NCBI RefSeq assembly: GCF_900156425.1
Contig: NZ_FTNO01000004.1
Location: forward strand, 186,001-250,000
From: Haladaptatus litoreus
Lineage (GTDB): Archaea > Halobacteriota > Halobacteria > Halobacteriales > Haladaptataceae
DNA: 64,000 nucleotides
Reading direction: 5' to 3'
In this document: in pieces, positions 18,549-27,096 of the stretch
Position numbering within the stretch: position 1 is the stretch's first letter
Layout of the letters: every line of letters starts with the position of its first letter
Translations under genes and position numbers: made by a program
The notes under the pieces: generated by a model
Told to the model about the DNA's origin: nothing
The model's database searches: none
The model's input: the letters and a program-made list of their open reading frames with translations, nothing else

Positions 18549-19322
18549 ATGTCCGAAAAATCGTTTCGGGATAGGCTGCTCGATGGCGAAACGGCCGTCG
18601 GTACGTTTCAATTACTAGACTCAGCAATGGTTTCGGAGATGATCGGCGTTGCGGGAATGGATTTTGTAATCTATGATCAAGAACACGGTCCGTTGACCGC
18701 TGAAACAACGCTTAACCTGACTTCTTCCGCACAGAATAAGGACCTCGCACCGATCGTTCGTGTTCGCGAGAACCGGGAAGCTGAAATCCAACGTGCGCTC
18801 GACTTAGGCGCGGCAGGCGTACAGGTTCCACAGATTGAAACGCGATCGGACGCCGAGGCAGCTGTCAAAGCGGCCCGTTTCGATCCGCTCGGAAGTCGGG
18901 GACTCTCGCAGTACGTTCGTGCCGGCGAGTATACCGGAAGCGAGACCTACACGGAAGAACAAAACGAAGAGCGGCTTCTAGTAATACAGGTCGAAGGAGA
19001 GCGTGGAGTCGAAAACATTGAAGAGATCCTCGATGTCGAAGGCATCGACGTCGTATTTCTTGGCCCGTATGACCTTTCCCAGTCTCTCGGAATCCCTGGA
19101 GAGGTTACCCACGAACGTGTCGAAGAACTCATGCAGCGTGTCTGTGAGAGTGCTGCCGAAACGGAGACGGTCGTGGGTGCGTTCGCGGACAATACCCAAA
19201 TCGCGAACAGATGGATTGATGCTGGTGTCCAGTATCTGACGATCGGTGTCGAGGCTGCTCTGTTCACCGAACACCTCGAAAGTCTCGTCGACGATATCGA
19301 TATCCCTCCAACTATTAGGTGA
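18549..19322 (+). CDS. HpcH/HpaI family aldolase
   Basis: A 257-residue TIM-barrel aldolase of the HpcH/HpaI/GarL (2-dehydro-3-deoxyglucarate aldolase) family. Hallmarks: GTFQLLDSAMVSEMIG at the start, MDFVIYDQEHGP (about 37-48, metal-site region), the substrate Arg in APIVRVRE (about 72), GAAGVQVPQIET (about 90), FDPLGSRG (about 115) and FLGPYDLSQSLG (about 173). These class II enzymes cleave 2-keto-3-deoxy acids to pyruvate and an aldehyde. It shares a two-gene cassette with the convergent galactonate-dehydratase-like gene, bracketed by two TnpB-element left ends. The ATG at 18549 gives the family-typical start; earlier in-frame codons are in element-flanking DNA. Confidence 0.88.
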   Translation: MSEKSFRDRLLDGETAVGTFQLLDSAMVSEMIGVAGMDFVIYDQEHGPLTAETTLNLTSSAQNKDLAPIVRVRENREAEIQRALDLGAAGVQVPQIETRSDAEAAVKAARFDPLGSRGLSQYVRAGEYTGSETYTEEQNEERLLVIQVEGERGVENIEEILDVEGIDVVFLGPYDLSQSLGIPGEVTHERVEELMQRVCESAAETETVVGAFADNTQIANRWIDAGVQYLTIGVEAALFTEHLESLVDDIDIPPTIR

Positions 19323-19433
19323 GCACCCGACGCGACCTACTCGACAGCGCTAAAGTTCGCATCGGTAGCCGTCACTTCGAGCCGAGAAATCACAGCCACC
19401 GTGTTTCAAAAAAGGTGCGTCGATGAAAATCGC

Positions 19434-20618
19434 TCAGTCGACCAATGAACGGGTTTCCCAGTCTTTCTCGAAGAGGTTTATCGTGTGTACCTCGTCCTTG
19501 CCATCGGAGTACGCGTGTTCTTCGACGACGCCCATGTCGAGTTCGACTCCGAGACCGGGACGCTGTGGGATTTCAATATACCCGTCTTCGACCACAATCG
19601 GGTCCACCAGCAGGTCATTGACCCATTCTACGTCGTACGTCTGGAAAACCTCCTGAATCATGAAGTTCGGCACCGCAGCGTCCACGTGGGCTGAAATCGC
19701 TGTCGCAACCGGGCCCTGAGGGTTATGTGGAGCGAAACTGACGTGTTCGGCTTCGGCTTGTGCGGCAATTTTCTTTGCTTCGGTTATCCCACCGGTGTTC
19801 ATGATGTCGGGTTGGATGATGTCGACGTCCGTGTTCGCCAGAAGGTCGCGGAACTCGTACTTCGAAACCAGTCGCTCACCGGTTGCGATGGGAATCGGCG
19901 ATTTGTCCGCGACTTTTCCGAGACTGTTAATCGAGTCCGGCGGGCAGGGCTCCTCGAACCACGTCGGATGGAACTCGGAGAACGCATTCGCGACTTCGAG
20001 GGCTTGACCGGCGGTAAATCGACCATGTCCCTCGATGAGAAGATCGACATCGGGACCCACAGCTTCTCGCACTGCACGAACGATATCGACCGAGTGATTG
20101 AATTTCTCGCGATCCATTCGTTGCCACGATTTCCCGAACGGATCGAACTTCATCGCGTCGTAACCATCGTTGACGACCTGCTTTGCCGCTTTCTGCCACG
20201 TTGCGGGATCGTCGGTCGTTTCCGTGTACCATCCGTTGGCATACGCGCGTATCGTGTCGTCATGGACGTTCCCTCCGATCAGTTCATACACCGGTCGGTC
20301 GAGCATCTTTCCCTTGATGTCCCAACACGCCATGTCGATGGCTGAGATGACCGTCGTGTTGACGACGTTCTTCGAGAACCACTCGTCGCGGTACATTTCT
20401 AACCATAGACGCTCGGTTGCGAATGGATCTTCCCCGATGAAGAAATCACTCATCTCCTCGATGGCGGCTGCAACGGTCTCCGGTTTGCTATGCGTCGTCG
20501 CCTCGGCGAGTCCGTGAATACCCTTGTTCGTGTCCAAGCGGACGAACACCCAGGGTTTCCATGGATTGGCGACGATATACGTCTCTACGTCGGTAATGCG
20601 CAAGTCCGACATAATCAT
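19434..20618 (-). CDS. Galactonate-dehydratase-like enolase-superfamily enzyme
   Basis: A 394-residue mandelate-racemase/galactonate-dehydratase family protein. Visible in order: AMKFDPFG (about 152-159), LIEGHGRF (about 196), TWFEEPCPPD (about 219), IATGERL (about 246) and the catalytic-His loop FAPHNPQGPVA (about 297-307). This arrangement is that of D-galactonate/D-gluconate dehydratases. It converges with the HpcH/HpaI aldolase gene, which could cleave its 2-keto-3-deoxy product. A second start two codons in (MSDLRITD, 20612) is equally possible. Confidence 0.88.
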   Translation of the reverse strand: MIMSDLRITDVETYIVANPWKPWVFVRLDTNKGIHGLAEATTHSKPETVAAAIEEMSDFFIGEDPFATERLWLEMYRDEWFSKNVVNTTVISAIDMACWDIKGKMLDRPVYELIGGNVHDDTIRAYANGWYTETTDDPATWQKAAKQVVNDGYDAMKFDPFGKSWQRMDREKFNHSVDIVRAVREAVGPDVDLLIEGHGRFTAGQALEVANAFSEFHPTWFEEPCPPDSINSLGKVADKSPIPIATGERLVSKYEFRDLLANTDVDIIQPDIMNTGGITEAKKIAAQAEAEHVSFAPHNPQGPVATAISAHVDAAVPNFMIQEVFQTYDVEWVNDLLVDPIVVEDGYIEIPQRPGLGVELDMGVVEEHAYSDGKDEVHTINLFEKDWETRSLVD

Positions 20619-20709
20619 TCATTTCGTTACAGATGTAATAATACTTTTTATCGGGTCAAATGGTGTTTCGAACACTGTTCAGCGTATATCAGGCGCCACA
20701 TTGGTGCCG

Positions 20710-21224
20710 TTTACGTAGATTCGAGGAGAAAGCCTCGCCCTTTAGAGCGGGGATGAATCCGACAAAGTACCCAGCAACTGCCGCCGATAGCAAGGCCAGA
20801 TATTCCACGAACGGTACTATTAAGCGTTCTCTTGTCCCACCTATACTACCGATATTCCCTCGTTGACGAACACGGTCTTTGACCGTACCGATGCTTTGCA
20901 TCGACTCGTCGCGTGGTAAGAAAGTCGATGCCCACTCCACCACGTCCGGGCCAACTGGTCGTCTGACGCTGATGGTGGTACCCAGCAGGCTGAATACCCT
21001 GTCGCGGAGGGATGGACGGTATTCCGTCCCGGTGAAACGCCCATTGCAGATGGGTGGAAAGGCCGCTTTGATACGGCTATACGCACTGCAACGCACACCC
21101 TCGGTCATAATTGGGTGGCAACCGGTGAGGGAAGACGCGAAAGCGTCCTTCGTTCCCAAGGAAACGTGCAACCGTAATATCCTCTTCGAGGAATCCCCGC
21201 CGTTTATGATGGGGAGATGTCAAG
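20710..21224 (+). mobile_element. Deleted TnpB element (left and right ends only, no tnpB)
   Basis: About 515 bp starting with a left end almost identical to the inverse of 18337-18436 and finishing with a right end (CCTCTTCGAGGAATCCCCGC hairpin region, terminal GATGTCAAG at 21216-21224) like those at 24109 and 16952. The right 240 bases share long blocks with the region after the tnpB fragment at 24353, such as CACACCCTCGGTCATAATTG. No tnpB survives. It is a MITE-like derivative that could still encode the omega-RNA scaffold. It truncates a D-2-hydroxyacid dehydrogenase gene. Confidence 0.65.
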
Positions 21225-21508
21225 ACGACGCCCATATCGGCGAGGGTTTGGAGTGGAAGGTGATTATATCCCGCTGCGACGCCCGCAAACAATTGGAGGT
21301 TTTCTGCGTACTCTAACAAATTTTCGTCGATACGCACGCTGGATACGATTTTTGCATCGCTTATGAATTCGCGCTCTTGCGATGGTGTTTGTGCGCATCG
21401 AACGCATAGGTTTGGGAGCTGGTTGTCGAGAATGGCGGCATACTCGGCCGCCGGCAGTCCATGTGTATCGCTGCGTAGGACGAGGACATCAGTTCTATCG
21501 TCGTTCAT
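21225..21508 (-). pseudogene. D-2-hydroxyacid dehydrogenase, N-terminal fragment
   Basis: About 95 codons from ATG 21508 encode the N-terminal catalytic segment of an NAD-dependent D-2-hydroxyacid dehydrogenase: FISDAKIVSSVRIDENLLEY, then LQLFAGVAAGYNHLPLQTLADMGV. The gene ends exactly at the TnpB-element right end (21224). The NAD-binding domain and catalytic residues are gone, so the fragment cannot be active. Confidence 0.72.
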
Positions 21509-21753
21509 TTTTCATCCCGCCACTGGGTGAGAGTGTACTCATCCCGTGACTACATTTATGAATTCGAGAAAACCATATTAGTTTTCCCAATTTATTAGCG
21601 TATTGAAATGTGCACCATGGGAGAAAGGACGGTGAAATACTAACTGTGTTCATCGGTGGGATAGAATCCGGTGATGATATTTGCTCCAAATTTCTGAATT
21701 CAGTCGAACCGAACCACCGAATTAATCAAGTACATGGAGAGAGGTTTGAGCAT

Positions 21754-22848
21754 ATGGTTTACAGGGCAGGAATTATCGGAACCGGTGGAATTGCTGGGCT
21801 GGGAATTCTCGGAATGCACGACGAAGCGGATATTGGTCAAAAAAAGTTCAAAGCCAGTCACGCGGGTGGCTACGAGGAGACCGAGGGAATCGAACTCGTC
21901 GCCATTGCGGATGTAGACGAATCAAAACTCGAGCGATTCGGTGACGCGTGGGAGATTCCAGAGGATCGACGTTACGTGGGCCACGAGGCGATGCTTGAAT
22001 CGGAAAATTTAGACGTCGTCTCGGTTTGCACCCCATCGTATCTCCATCGTGAGCACGTCGTATCGACTGCGCGTTCGGCGTCCGACCCCGCTGTCATTTG
22101 GTGTGAGAAACCGATCGCAGCGAGCGTCGGAGAGGCCGAAGAGATGAGCAACGTTTGTGCCGACACGGATACTGAACTCGTCGTCAATCACTCGTTCCGG
22201 TTCACCGAGAAAGTAGAACAGCTTCGGCGTGCAGTTGCCGACGGTATCATCGGGGAGCCGAAATCGATCTCTGCTGATTTCCGGCGGGAGTTGATGCGTA
22301 ACTCGACACATCTGCTCGACCTTCTGGTGTACTTACTCGACGCCAACGCCACGCGGGTTAGTGGCTATATCAACGAGGAGAACGACGCCGTCGATGCACT
22401 CGGCGGAACACGGGAAGTAACTGATTCCGGTGGTGGTGGGCATGTTCTCCTCAACGATGGCACATTCGCTACTATCGACTGCACCGTCGCTCGTGATATC
22501 TCTTCCATGTGTCTCCAATTCATCGGCACTGATGGAAAATTGTATCTCAACAATGACGACGGCGAATGGCGATACTGGACGCTCGAAGACGGTGTCCACA
22601 TCGAAGAACCAGTTCCAGGTGTGTCGGGTGCCTGGTCATGGGATGTCGATTATCGCCAGGCGTTTCCGAACGCTGCGAGCCATATCGTCAACCTGTTGAA
22701 CGGTGTCGCGGAAAACCGTTCTCCAGGGATTGAGGCGACCCGGTCGCTCGAAATCATCGTCAGCTTCTATATCTCTCATTATACCGGTAGCCACGTCGAC
22801 CTGCCACTCGAAACGCCACTCAAGGATGTCCGGATAACCTCGTGGTGA
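21754..22848 (+). CDS. Gfo/Idh/MocA family oxidoreductase
   Basis: A 364-residue dehydrogenase with the dinucleotide loop GIIGTGGIAGLG (residues 5-16), VAIADVDESK, the catalytic-lysine motif WCEKPIAAS (about 111-119) and NSTHLLDLLVY in the C-terminal domain. The ATG at 21754 (MVYRAGIIG) is chosen because it places the Rossmann strand at the N-terminus; a longer frame opens at 21610. Xylose dehydrogenase XacA belongs to this family, so this is one of three candidates here for a sugar dehydrogenase feeding xacD-xacE-xacF. It is followed by an FAH-family gene. Confidence 0.88.
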   Translation: MVYRAGIIGTGGIAGLGILGMHDEADIGQKKFKASHAGGYEETEGIELVAIADVDESKLERFGDAWEIPEDRRYVGHEAMLESENLDVVSVCTPSYLHREHVVSTARSASDPAVIWCEKPIAASVGEAEEMSNVCADTDTELVVNHSFRFTEKVEQLRRAVADGIIGEPKSISADFRRELMRNSTHLLDLLVYLLDANATRVSGYINEENDAVDALGGTREVTDSGGGGHVLLNDGTFATIDCTVARDISSMCLQFIGTDGKLYLNNDDGEWRYWTLEDGVHIEEPVPGVSGAWSWDVDYRQAFPNAASHIVNLLNGVAENRSPGIEATRSLEIIVSFYISHYTGSHVDLPLETPLKDVRITSW

Positions 22849-22956
22849 CGACAAAACGTCTAGCTCTCCCATTCTGACCGCCGGTATTCGCGAATTATAG
22901 TGCGCAACCCTGCCGCTACGGCAACAGTTTTTAGCACCGCTCAGAATACTGGTTAC

Positions 22957-23688
22957 ATGTCACACGTACGATTTCGTGATCCGGCAGGCTATACTCGCGA
23001 CGGTCTGTGGACAGACGACGGCATCGCCTTTGCCGACGACACTTACGATCCTACCGAGGTAGACATTCTCCCGCCAACGGATCCAACGAAGATCGTCTGC
23101 GTCGGACTCAATTATGCAGACCACGCGGAAGAATCAGGGATGGAAATCCCGGATCGCCCATTGTTGTTTCTGAAACCGCCCAACTCGGTGGCCGGACACG
23201 GTGATACGATTACGCTCCCTGCTGGCAAAGAACGAGTCGAGTACGAAGCTGAACTCGGCGTTGTTATCGGACAACAGTGTCGAAACGTGGCTGCTGAGAA
23301 CGCCGAAGCAGTCATCGACGGGTATACCTGTGTCAACGATATCTCGAACCGCGACGACCAGATGGTCGAACAGAACTGGATTCGAGGGAAAGCGTTCGAC
23401 GGGTCCGCGCCCATCGGACCGGTCGTTGCCCCACCCGAGGCGGTACCGGACGATGCGACGGTCGAACTCCGACTAAATGGAGAAATCAAGCAGCGATCGT
23501 CCCGTTCGGAATTCATATTCTCTGTTCCGGAGATCATCGAGGAGATCACGGCATACCTCACGCTCGAACCGGGTGACGTTATTATCACGGGAACGCCCGC
23601 AGGTGTCGGTCCACTCTCCGACGGAGATCAGGTCGAAGTCGAGATCGAAGGCATCGGAACCCTCAAACACGACGTCACTACGGAATAG
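22957..23688 (+). CDS. Fumarylacetoacetate hydrolase family protein
   Basis: A 243-residue FAH-fold enzyme with the full family set: VGLNYADHAEESG (about 49-61), the metal residues in EYEAELGVVIG, YTCVNDISNRDDQ, RGKAFDGSAPIGP and TGTPAGVGPLSDGD. It is closely related to the protein at 3420 but keeps the canonical GLNYxDH loop. Family members include 2,4-diketo-3-deoxy-L-rhamnonate/fuconate hydrolases and acylpyruvate hydrolases. The ATG at 22957 (MSHVRFRD) is preferred over a GTG at 22900. It lies about 100 bp after the Gfo/Idh/MocA gene and is probably cotranscribed with it. Confidence 0.9.
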   Translation: MSHVRFRDPAGYTRDGLWTDDGIAFADDTYDPTEVDILPPTDPTKIVCVGLNYADHAEESGMEIPDRPLLFLKPPNSVAGHGDTITLPAGKERVEYEAELGVVIGQQCRNVAAENAEAVIDGYTCVNDISNRDDQMVEQNWIRGKAFDGSAPIGPVVAPPEAVPDDATVELRLNGEIKQRSSRSEFIFSVPEIIEEITAYLTLEPGDVIITGTPAGVGPLSDGDQVEVEIEGIGTLKHDVTTE

Positions 23689-23854
23689 ACCCCTCGACAT
23701 CGGTGTGCGTTCGATCTACGCATCCGATACGACCAGCTCCCATGATACTGCGAAGTACACTATCTCCGGACGCTATCAGCGTTCCCGAGTTCTATTCGGA
23801 CAATTCAGTATGGTCCGTCGAAAGAGTGGTCGCCCCGTCCGCTCGCGGCGAGAG

Positions 23855-24108
23855 TTAGTGGCCCCAGAGAGTATCGTCCTCACGATATCGAACGTCCATG
23901 ATTCGATTCCACTGTTCTTCGGATAAATCGACGTCGCACGCACTGACGTTCTCGTCCAACTGCTCAGTAGTTCGCGCACCGATGATCGGAACGCACGTGA
24001 AGTCGTCGTGATCCATCAGCCATCGGAGCGACACTTGAGCGGGTGTCGCATCCACCTCGTCGGCCACGTCGCGTATCGCATCGAGGACCTTCCACCCTCG
24101 CTCCGATG
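23855..24108 (-). pseudogene. Aldo/keto reductase, C-terminal fragment
   Basis: About 80 codons of the C-terminus of an aldo/keto reductase: VLDAIRDVADEVDATPAQVS, then LRWLMDHDDFTCVPIIGART, TEQLDENVSA and LSEEQWNRI. These match the NADPH-binding end of the family. The 5' part is replaced at 24109 by the right end of a TnpB element. Upstream in-frame codons in the element merely extend the open frame artificially. Confidence 0.78.
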
Positions 24109-24352
24109 CTTGACATCCTCCCGCCCTAAAGGGCGAGGATTCCTCGAAGAGGATATTGAGGTTGCGCGTTTCCTCGGTTCTCAAGTACGCTTTCGCGTGG
24201 AACGTCAACGGTAGCCACCGAATTATGACCGACGGTGTGCGTTACAGCGCGTGGAGCCGTGTCAAAGCGGCCTTCCTCCCCATCAACTATGGGCGTCAAA
24301 GACGGCTGGCTGTTCAACCAGCAAGGGAGCACGGTTCGCCTCACCCGAAGTG
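24109..24352 (-). mobile_element. TnpB-element right end with putative omega-RNA region
   Basis: The 244 bases downstream of the tnpB fragment, read on the minus strand, end with ATATCCTCTTCGAGGAATCC, the hairpin CGCCCTTTAGGGCG and GATGTCAAG. The block is shared with 20980-21224 and 47938-48225. In IS200/IS605 elements this position encodes the guide (omega) RNA used by TnpB. The element end has replaced the 5' part of an aldo/keto reductase gene. Confidence 0.6.
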
Positions 24353-24745
24353 TTAGGCCGTGCATGGTTCCCCCTCTCGTTTACCGATGTTCGCCGCCGC
24401 GTTCAAATCCACATGGCGTTCGTAGCCACACGACGAACAGCTGAAATGGTCGTGGTTCCGTGAGCCGCGTTCACCACACGAAGAACAGTTCTGGCTGGTG
24501 TAGGCCGGGTCAACCGTTTCTACGCGGATACCTGCCTGTTCAGCCTTGTAGGTGATGAACGTCTGAAGCTGGTGGAAGTGCCATGAATGGACACCCGACC
24601 ATCCGGTACGGTCGCGGATACCTTCGAGCGTTTCAATTCGAATCACAGGATTCTCGAATTGGTCGGCAAAGTCGATGAGCCGACGTGAGAGGGTGTGATT
24701 GAGGTCGCGGATACGGCGGTGTTCTTTGTTACCTAAATTGAGGCG
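24353..24745 (-). pseudogene. tnpB C-terminal fragment
   Basis: About 130 codons of Tnp[21 protein letters not shown], then [18 protein letters not shown] (RuvC motif II Glu present), a zinc ribbon (CSSCGERG, then CSSCGYE) and [10 protein letters not shown] containing the last catalytic Asp. The 5' half is missing. A stop lies at 24746-24748 where the left end of the next TnpB element begins. The missing half is not found beyond that element. Confidence 0.8.
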
Positions 24746-24885
24746 CTAAGGCCCCTTCCTCAACGAACGAGCGAAGCGAGTGAGTAGGGAGGGGATACAG
24801 CGCCGCATGGTTCTCAAACACGTTCGACGCTCGGCCCACAGCCCCACCGCCACCTTCATGTTGAAACGATATGTAAACACAATTG

Positions 24886-25026
24886 ATGGATAGACACGAA
24901 ATCGAAGGCCACGAAGTCCTCGACGGGACGGCCAAAGCCACCGGCAACGGCGCTCACGTTCTCGTCCCGAAACGGTGGCGTGGAGCGGACGTGAAAGTCG
25001 TCCGAACCACCGAACCCAACGAATAG
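24886..25026 (+). CDS. DUF2080-type transposon-encoded small protein
   Basis: A 46-residue protein beginning MDRHEIEGHEVLDGTAKATG and continuing with AHVLVPKRWRG and VKVVRTTE. It matches the small DUF2080 proteins found just upstream of tnpB in haloarchaeal elements; an AbrB-like beta fold is plausible. It ends 9 bp before tnpB, so the two are translated from one message. Its role in transposition or regulation is not known. Confidence 0.75.
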   Translation: MDRHEIEGHEVLDGTAKATGNGAHVLVPKRWRGADVKVVRTTEPNE

Positions 25027-25035
25027 CACCATCCG

Positions 25036-26130
25036 ATGAACTACAACTACAGGTATCGACTCCGACCGTCCGACGCTCTCGAAGAACAATTAGTGTGGAC
25101 TGTCGATACCTGTAGACAGGTCTACAACCACTTCCTCCACCGGCTCAATCGGAACGACGATACGTCGGCGTACTCCGAGCAGAAACTCCTACCGAGTCTC
25201 AAGAAGTGGTGGTCTGACCTGAAAGACGTTCACTCGAAAGTGCTTCAGAAAGTCGTTCAGCGGTTGTACGACAACCTCTCGACGCTTCGCGGACGGAAAG
25301 AGAACGGCTACCACGTCGGGACGCTCAAGTGGAAGGCACCGGACGAGTACCGCAGTTTCACCTATAGTCAATCCGGCTTCAAGCTCAAGAACACGAGTGG
25401 CCGAGCGCGACTGTGGCTCTCGAAACTCGGAGAAATCCCCATCACCTTCCACCGCGACCTCCCCAACGACGCCGACATCAAGACCGTCTCGATTAAGCAA
25501 GAACCAACCGGGAAGTGGTACGCCATCCTCGGTGTCGAAACGCCCGACGACCCACCGGAGAAATCGGAGAATCCCGAGCGGTGCGTCGGAATCGACGTAG
25601 GGATTCTCAAGTATGCCCACGACACCGATGGAGCGGCGGTCGAATCGCTCGACCTGTCCGACGAACGCAACCGGTTGGAACGCGCACAGCGTGACCTCTC
25701 GCGGAAGGAACACGGCTCTGCGAATTGGGAGAAACAGCGCCGTGTCGTTGCCGAACGCCACGCCGAATTGAAGAACAAGCGCCGGGACTTCCTTCACAAG
25801 CTCTCGAACTACTACGCCCGAGAATACGACTTCTTGGCGGTGGAGGACTTGGACACGAAAGGGTTAGTCGAGCTACCGGGCAGCTCGCGCAACCGGGCGG
25901 GTGCGGCGTGGGGGACGTTCCTCCGGATGCTCGAATACAAATGCGAACGGGAGGGAACGCACTTTGTCGCCGTGAATCCGCGCGGAACGACCAAAGAGTG
26001 TGCATCCTGTGGCGTTTCGACCAATAAACCGCTGTGGGTGCGTGAACACTCGTGTCCGTCGTGCGGGTTCGAAGCGGATAGAGATGCGAACGCGGTGTGG
26101 AACATTCTTTCTCGCGGTATCAAGCGGTGA
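25036..26130 (+). CDS. tnpB: RNA-guided endonuclease TnpB, intact
   Basis: A 364-residue TnpB with an N-terminal helical recognition domain (YRYRLRPSDALEEQL, TCRQVYNHFLHRLNR), a split RuvC nuclease and a zinc ribbon. Catalytic residues are all present: Asp in VGIDVGIL (about 187), Glu in LAVEDLD (about 269) and Asp in ADRDANAVWN (about 348). Zinc ligands are CASC (about 322) and CPSC (about 340). TnpB uses the omega-RNA from the element's right end to cut the donor site, keeping the element in the genome. No stop or frameshift is seen, so it may be functional. Confidence 0.92.
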   Translation: MNYNYRYRLRPSDALEEQLVWTVDTCRQVYNHFLHRLNRNDDTSAYSEQKLLPSLKKWWSDLKDVHSKVLQKVVQRLYDNLSTLRGRKENGYHVGTLKWKAPDEYRSFTYSQSGFKLKNTSGRARLWLSKLGEIPITFHRDLPNDADIKTVSIKQEPTGKWYAILGVETPDDPPEKSENPERCVGIDVGILKYAHDTDGAAVESLDLSDERNRLERAQRDLSRKEHGSANWEKQRRVVAERHAELKNKRRDFLHKLSNYYAREYDFLAVEDLDTKGLVELPGSSRNRAGAAWGTFLRMLEYKCEREGTHFVAVNPRGTTKECASCGVSTNKPLWVREHSCPSCGFEADRDANAVWNILSRGIKR

Positions 26131-26272
26131 GGAGCGGGACGCTCCGAATCAACGCCTGTGGAGACTGCACTCCCTGTGGATACGTCCGTATCTGCAAAGC
26201 GCGTCGTAGAAACAGGAAGCCCCACCCTCAAGCGCGAGCCGTTAGGCGAGCGGTAGGGTGGGGTAGTTCACG

Positions 26273-26473
26273 AATGCGGTCGACCGAATCGTTCAGTCAG
26301 CGAGAAACGCCGACATCTCCGTCGGAACGCTCGCAATCAGCGAATCAGACCGAAAAACTCGACTAAATTGGGGTATCGACTTTCTGGTTGCGGGGGTCGA
26401 TTCGATTCATCTGTTGAACGATTCAAAGGAGGCACTACGACATTGCCGTCGAGTATCAAGGCCCGAGGAGTGA
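26273..26473 (+). pseudogene. HpcH/HpaI family aldolase, C-terminal fragment
   Basis: From about 26273 to the TGA at 26471 one frame reads NADISVGTLAISESD, then LNWGIDFLVAGVDSIHLLND, matching the last barrel strands of HpcH/HpaI aldolases (compare the gene at 18549). The rest of the gene is absent. The fragment starts at the right end of the intact TnpB element, so element insertion plus a deletion removed it. Confidence 0.65.
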
Positions 26474-26586
26474 TCGATTCGTTCAGCCTGTGATCACGCT
26501 TTTCACACCGTCTCAGGGGAATCAGTTCGAATATTTCATTTGTTCGATCAAAACACTAATTTGGTGTTCGGTGTGTGTATGTGTGT

Positions 26587-27069
26587 ATGTCTCATGCAAA
26601 ATCGGATGGACGTAATTCTGAACTGCTCTGGGGATCGCTCGCTGTCGGCTCATTCTCGATCACCATCCTCGTGTATCTTCGGCTTGGTTTCGTCGAGAGT
26701 TTCCTGCCACTACTCGTCGGTATTTTCTTCATGCGGCGTTCTATGGCACAGCGCGTGGCTGGTGGACGGAAAAATCAGCAGCCAAGGGATCGATTGGTGG
26801 AAAAGTATGGCATACCAGACGATCGAGCAATCACACGGAGAGAGCGAATAGAGATCCTTAGCGAAATTCGCTCTTCGTTTCGGAAAAAACGAGCCCTCTG
26901 GGGCGTGCTCGGTATCGTTTCGGTTGTCCTCGCATGTGTGTTCATACCGATTACGGTCCTCGTGACGCTCACGAGTATGGTTGTCGCGATGTACTGTTTC
27001 TCCAGATTCTATCGGACACACGAAACACTTCGGTATATCGATCGAGCGATCTCCAAGCTGTCCACATAA
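26587..27069 (+). CDS. Membrane protein with two hydrophobic hairpins, function unknown
   Basis: A 160-residue protein with two helix pairs: about residues 14-50 (LLWGSLAVGSFSITILVYLR, LGFVESFLPLLVGIFFM) and about 105-140 (ALWGVLGIVSVVLACVFIPI, VLVTLTSMVVAMY). A basic, Arg-rich cytoplasmic linker lies between them. No family was recognised. The ATG at 26587 (MSHAKSDG) is preferred over an upstream GTG in a GT-rich repeat. It converges with the Nramp-like gene at 27097. Confidence 0.7.
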   Translation: MSHAKSDGRNSELLWGSLAVGSFSITILVYLRLGFVESFLPLLVGIFFMRRSMAQRVAGGRKNQQPRDRLVEKYGIPDDRAITRRERIEILSEIRSSFRKKRALWGVLGIVSVVLACVFIPITVLVTLTSMVVAMYCFSRFYRTHETLRYIDRAISKLST

Positions 27070-27096
27070 CGGTTCACAAAAACGGACGTAGGTTGC

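Larger units (their letters stand above)
24746..26270 (+). mobile_element. IS200/IS605-type element with DUF2080 gene and intact tnpB
   Basis: The left end (about 24750-24800) has an imperfect hairpin CCCCTTCCT...AGGGAGGGG. The right end (26131-26270) holds a probable omega-RNA segment and the hairpin CCCCACCC...GGGTGGGG followed by TAGTTCA. A decayed right end of the same type is at 62380-62515. There is no TnpA, so the element would need one supplied in trans. It sits next to a tnpB fragment of a different lineage and an aldolase fragment. Confidence 0.7.

Noticed and set aside
20689-21171. 160-codon minus-strand frame over the deleted TnpB element
   Set aside because: The frame is built from the element's left and right ends. 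The same peptide-like stretch recurs wherever the left end occurs, so it reflects DNA repeats and not a protein.
24109-24352. Riboswitch or regulatory RNA upstream of the aldo/keto reductase
   Set aside because: The structured region is shared with TnpB-element right ends elsewhere and follows a tnpB fragment, so it is element sequence rather than a leader of the reductase.
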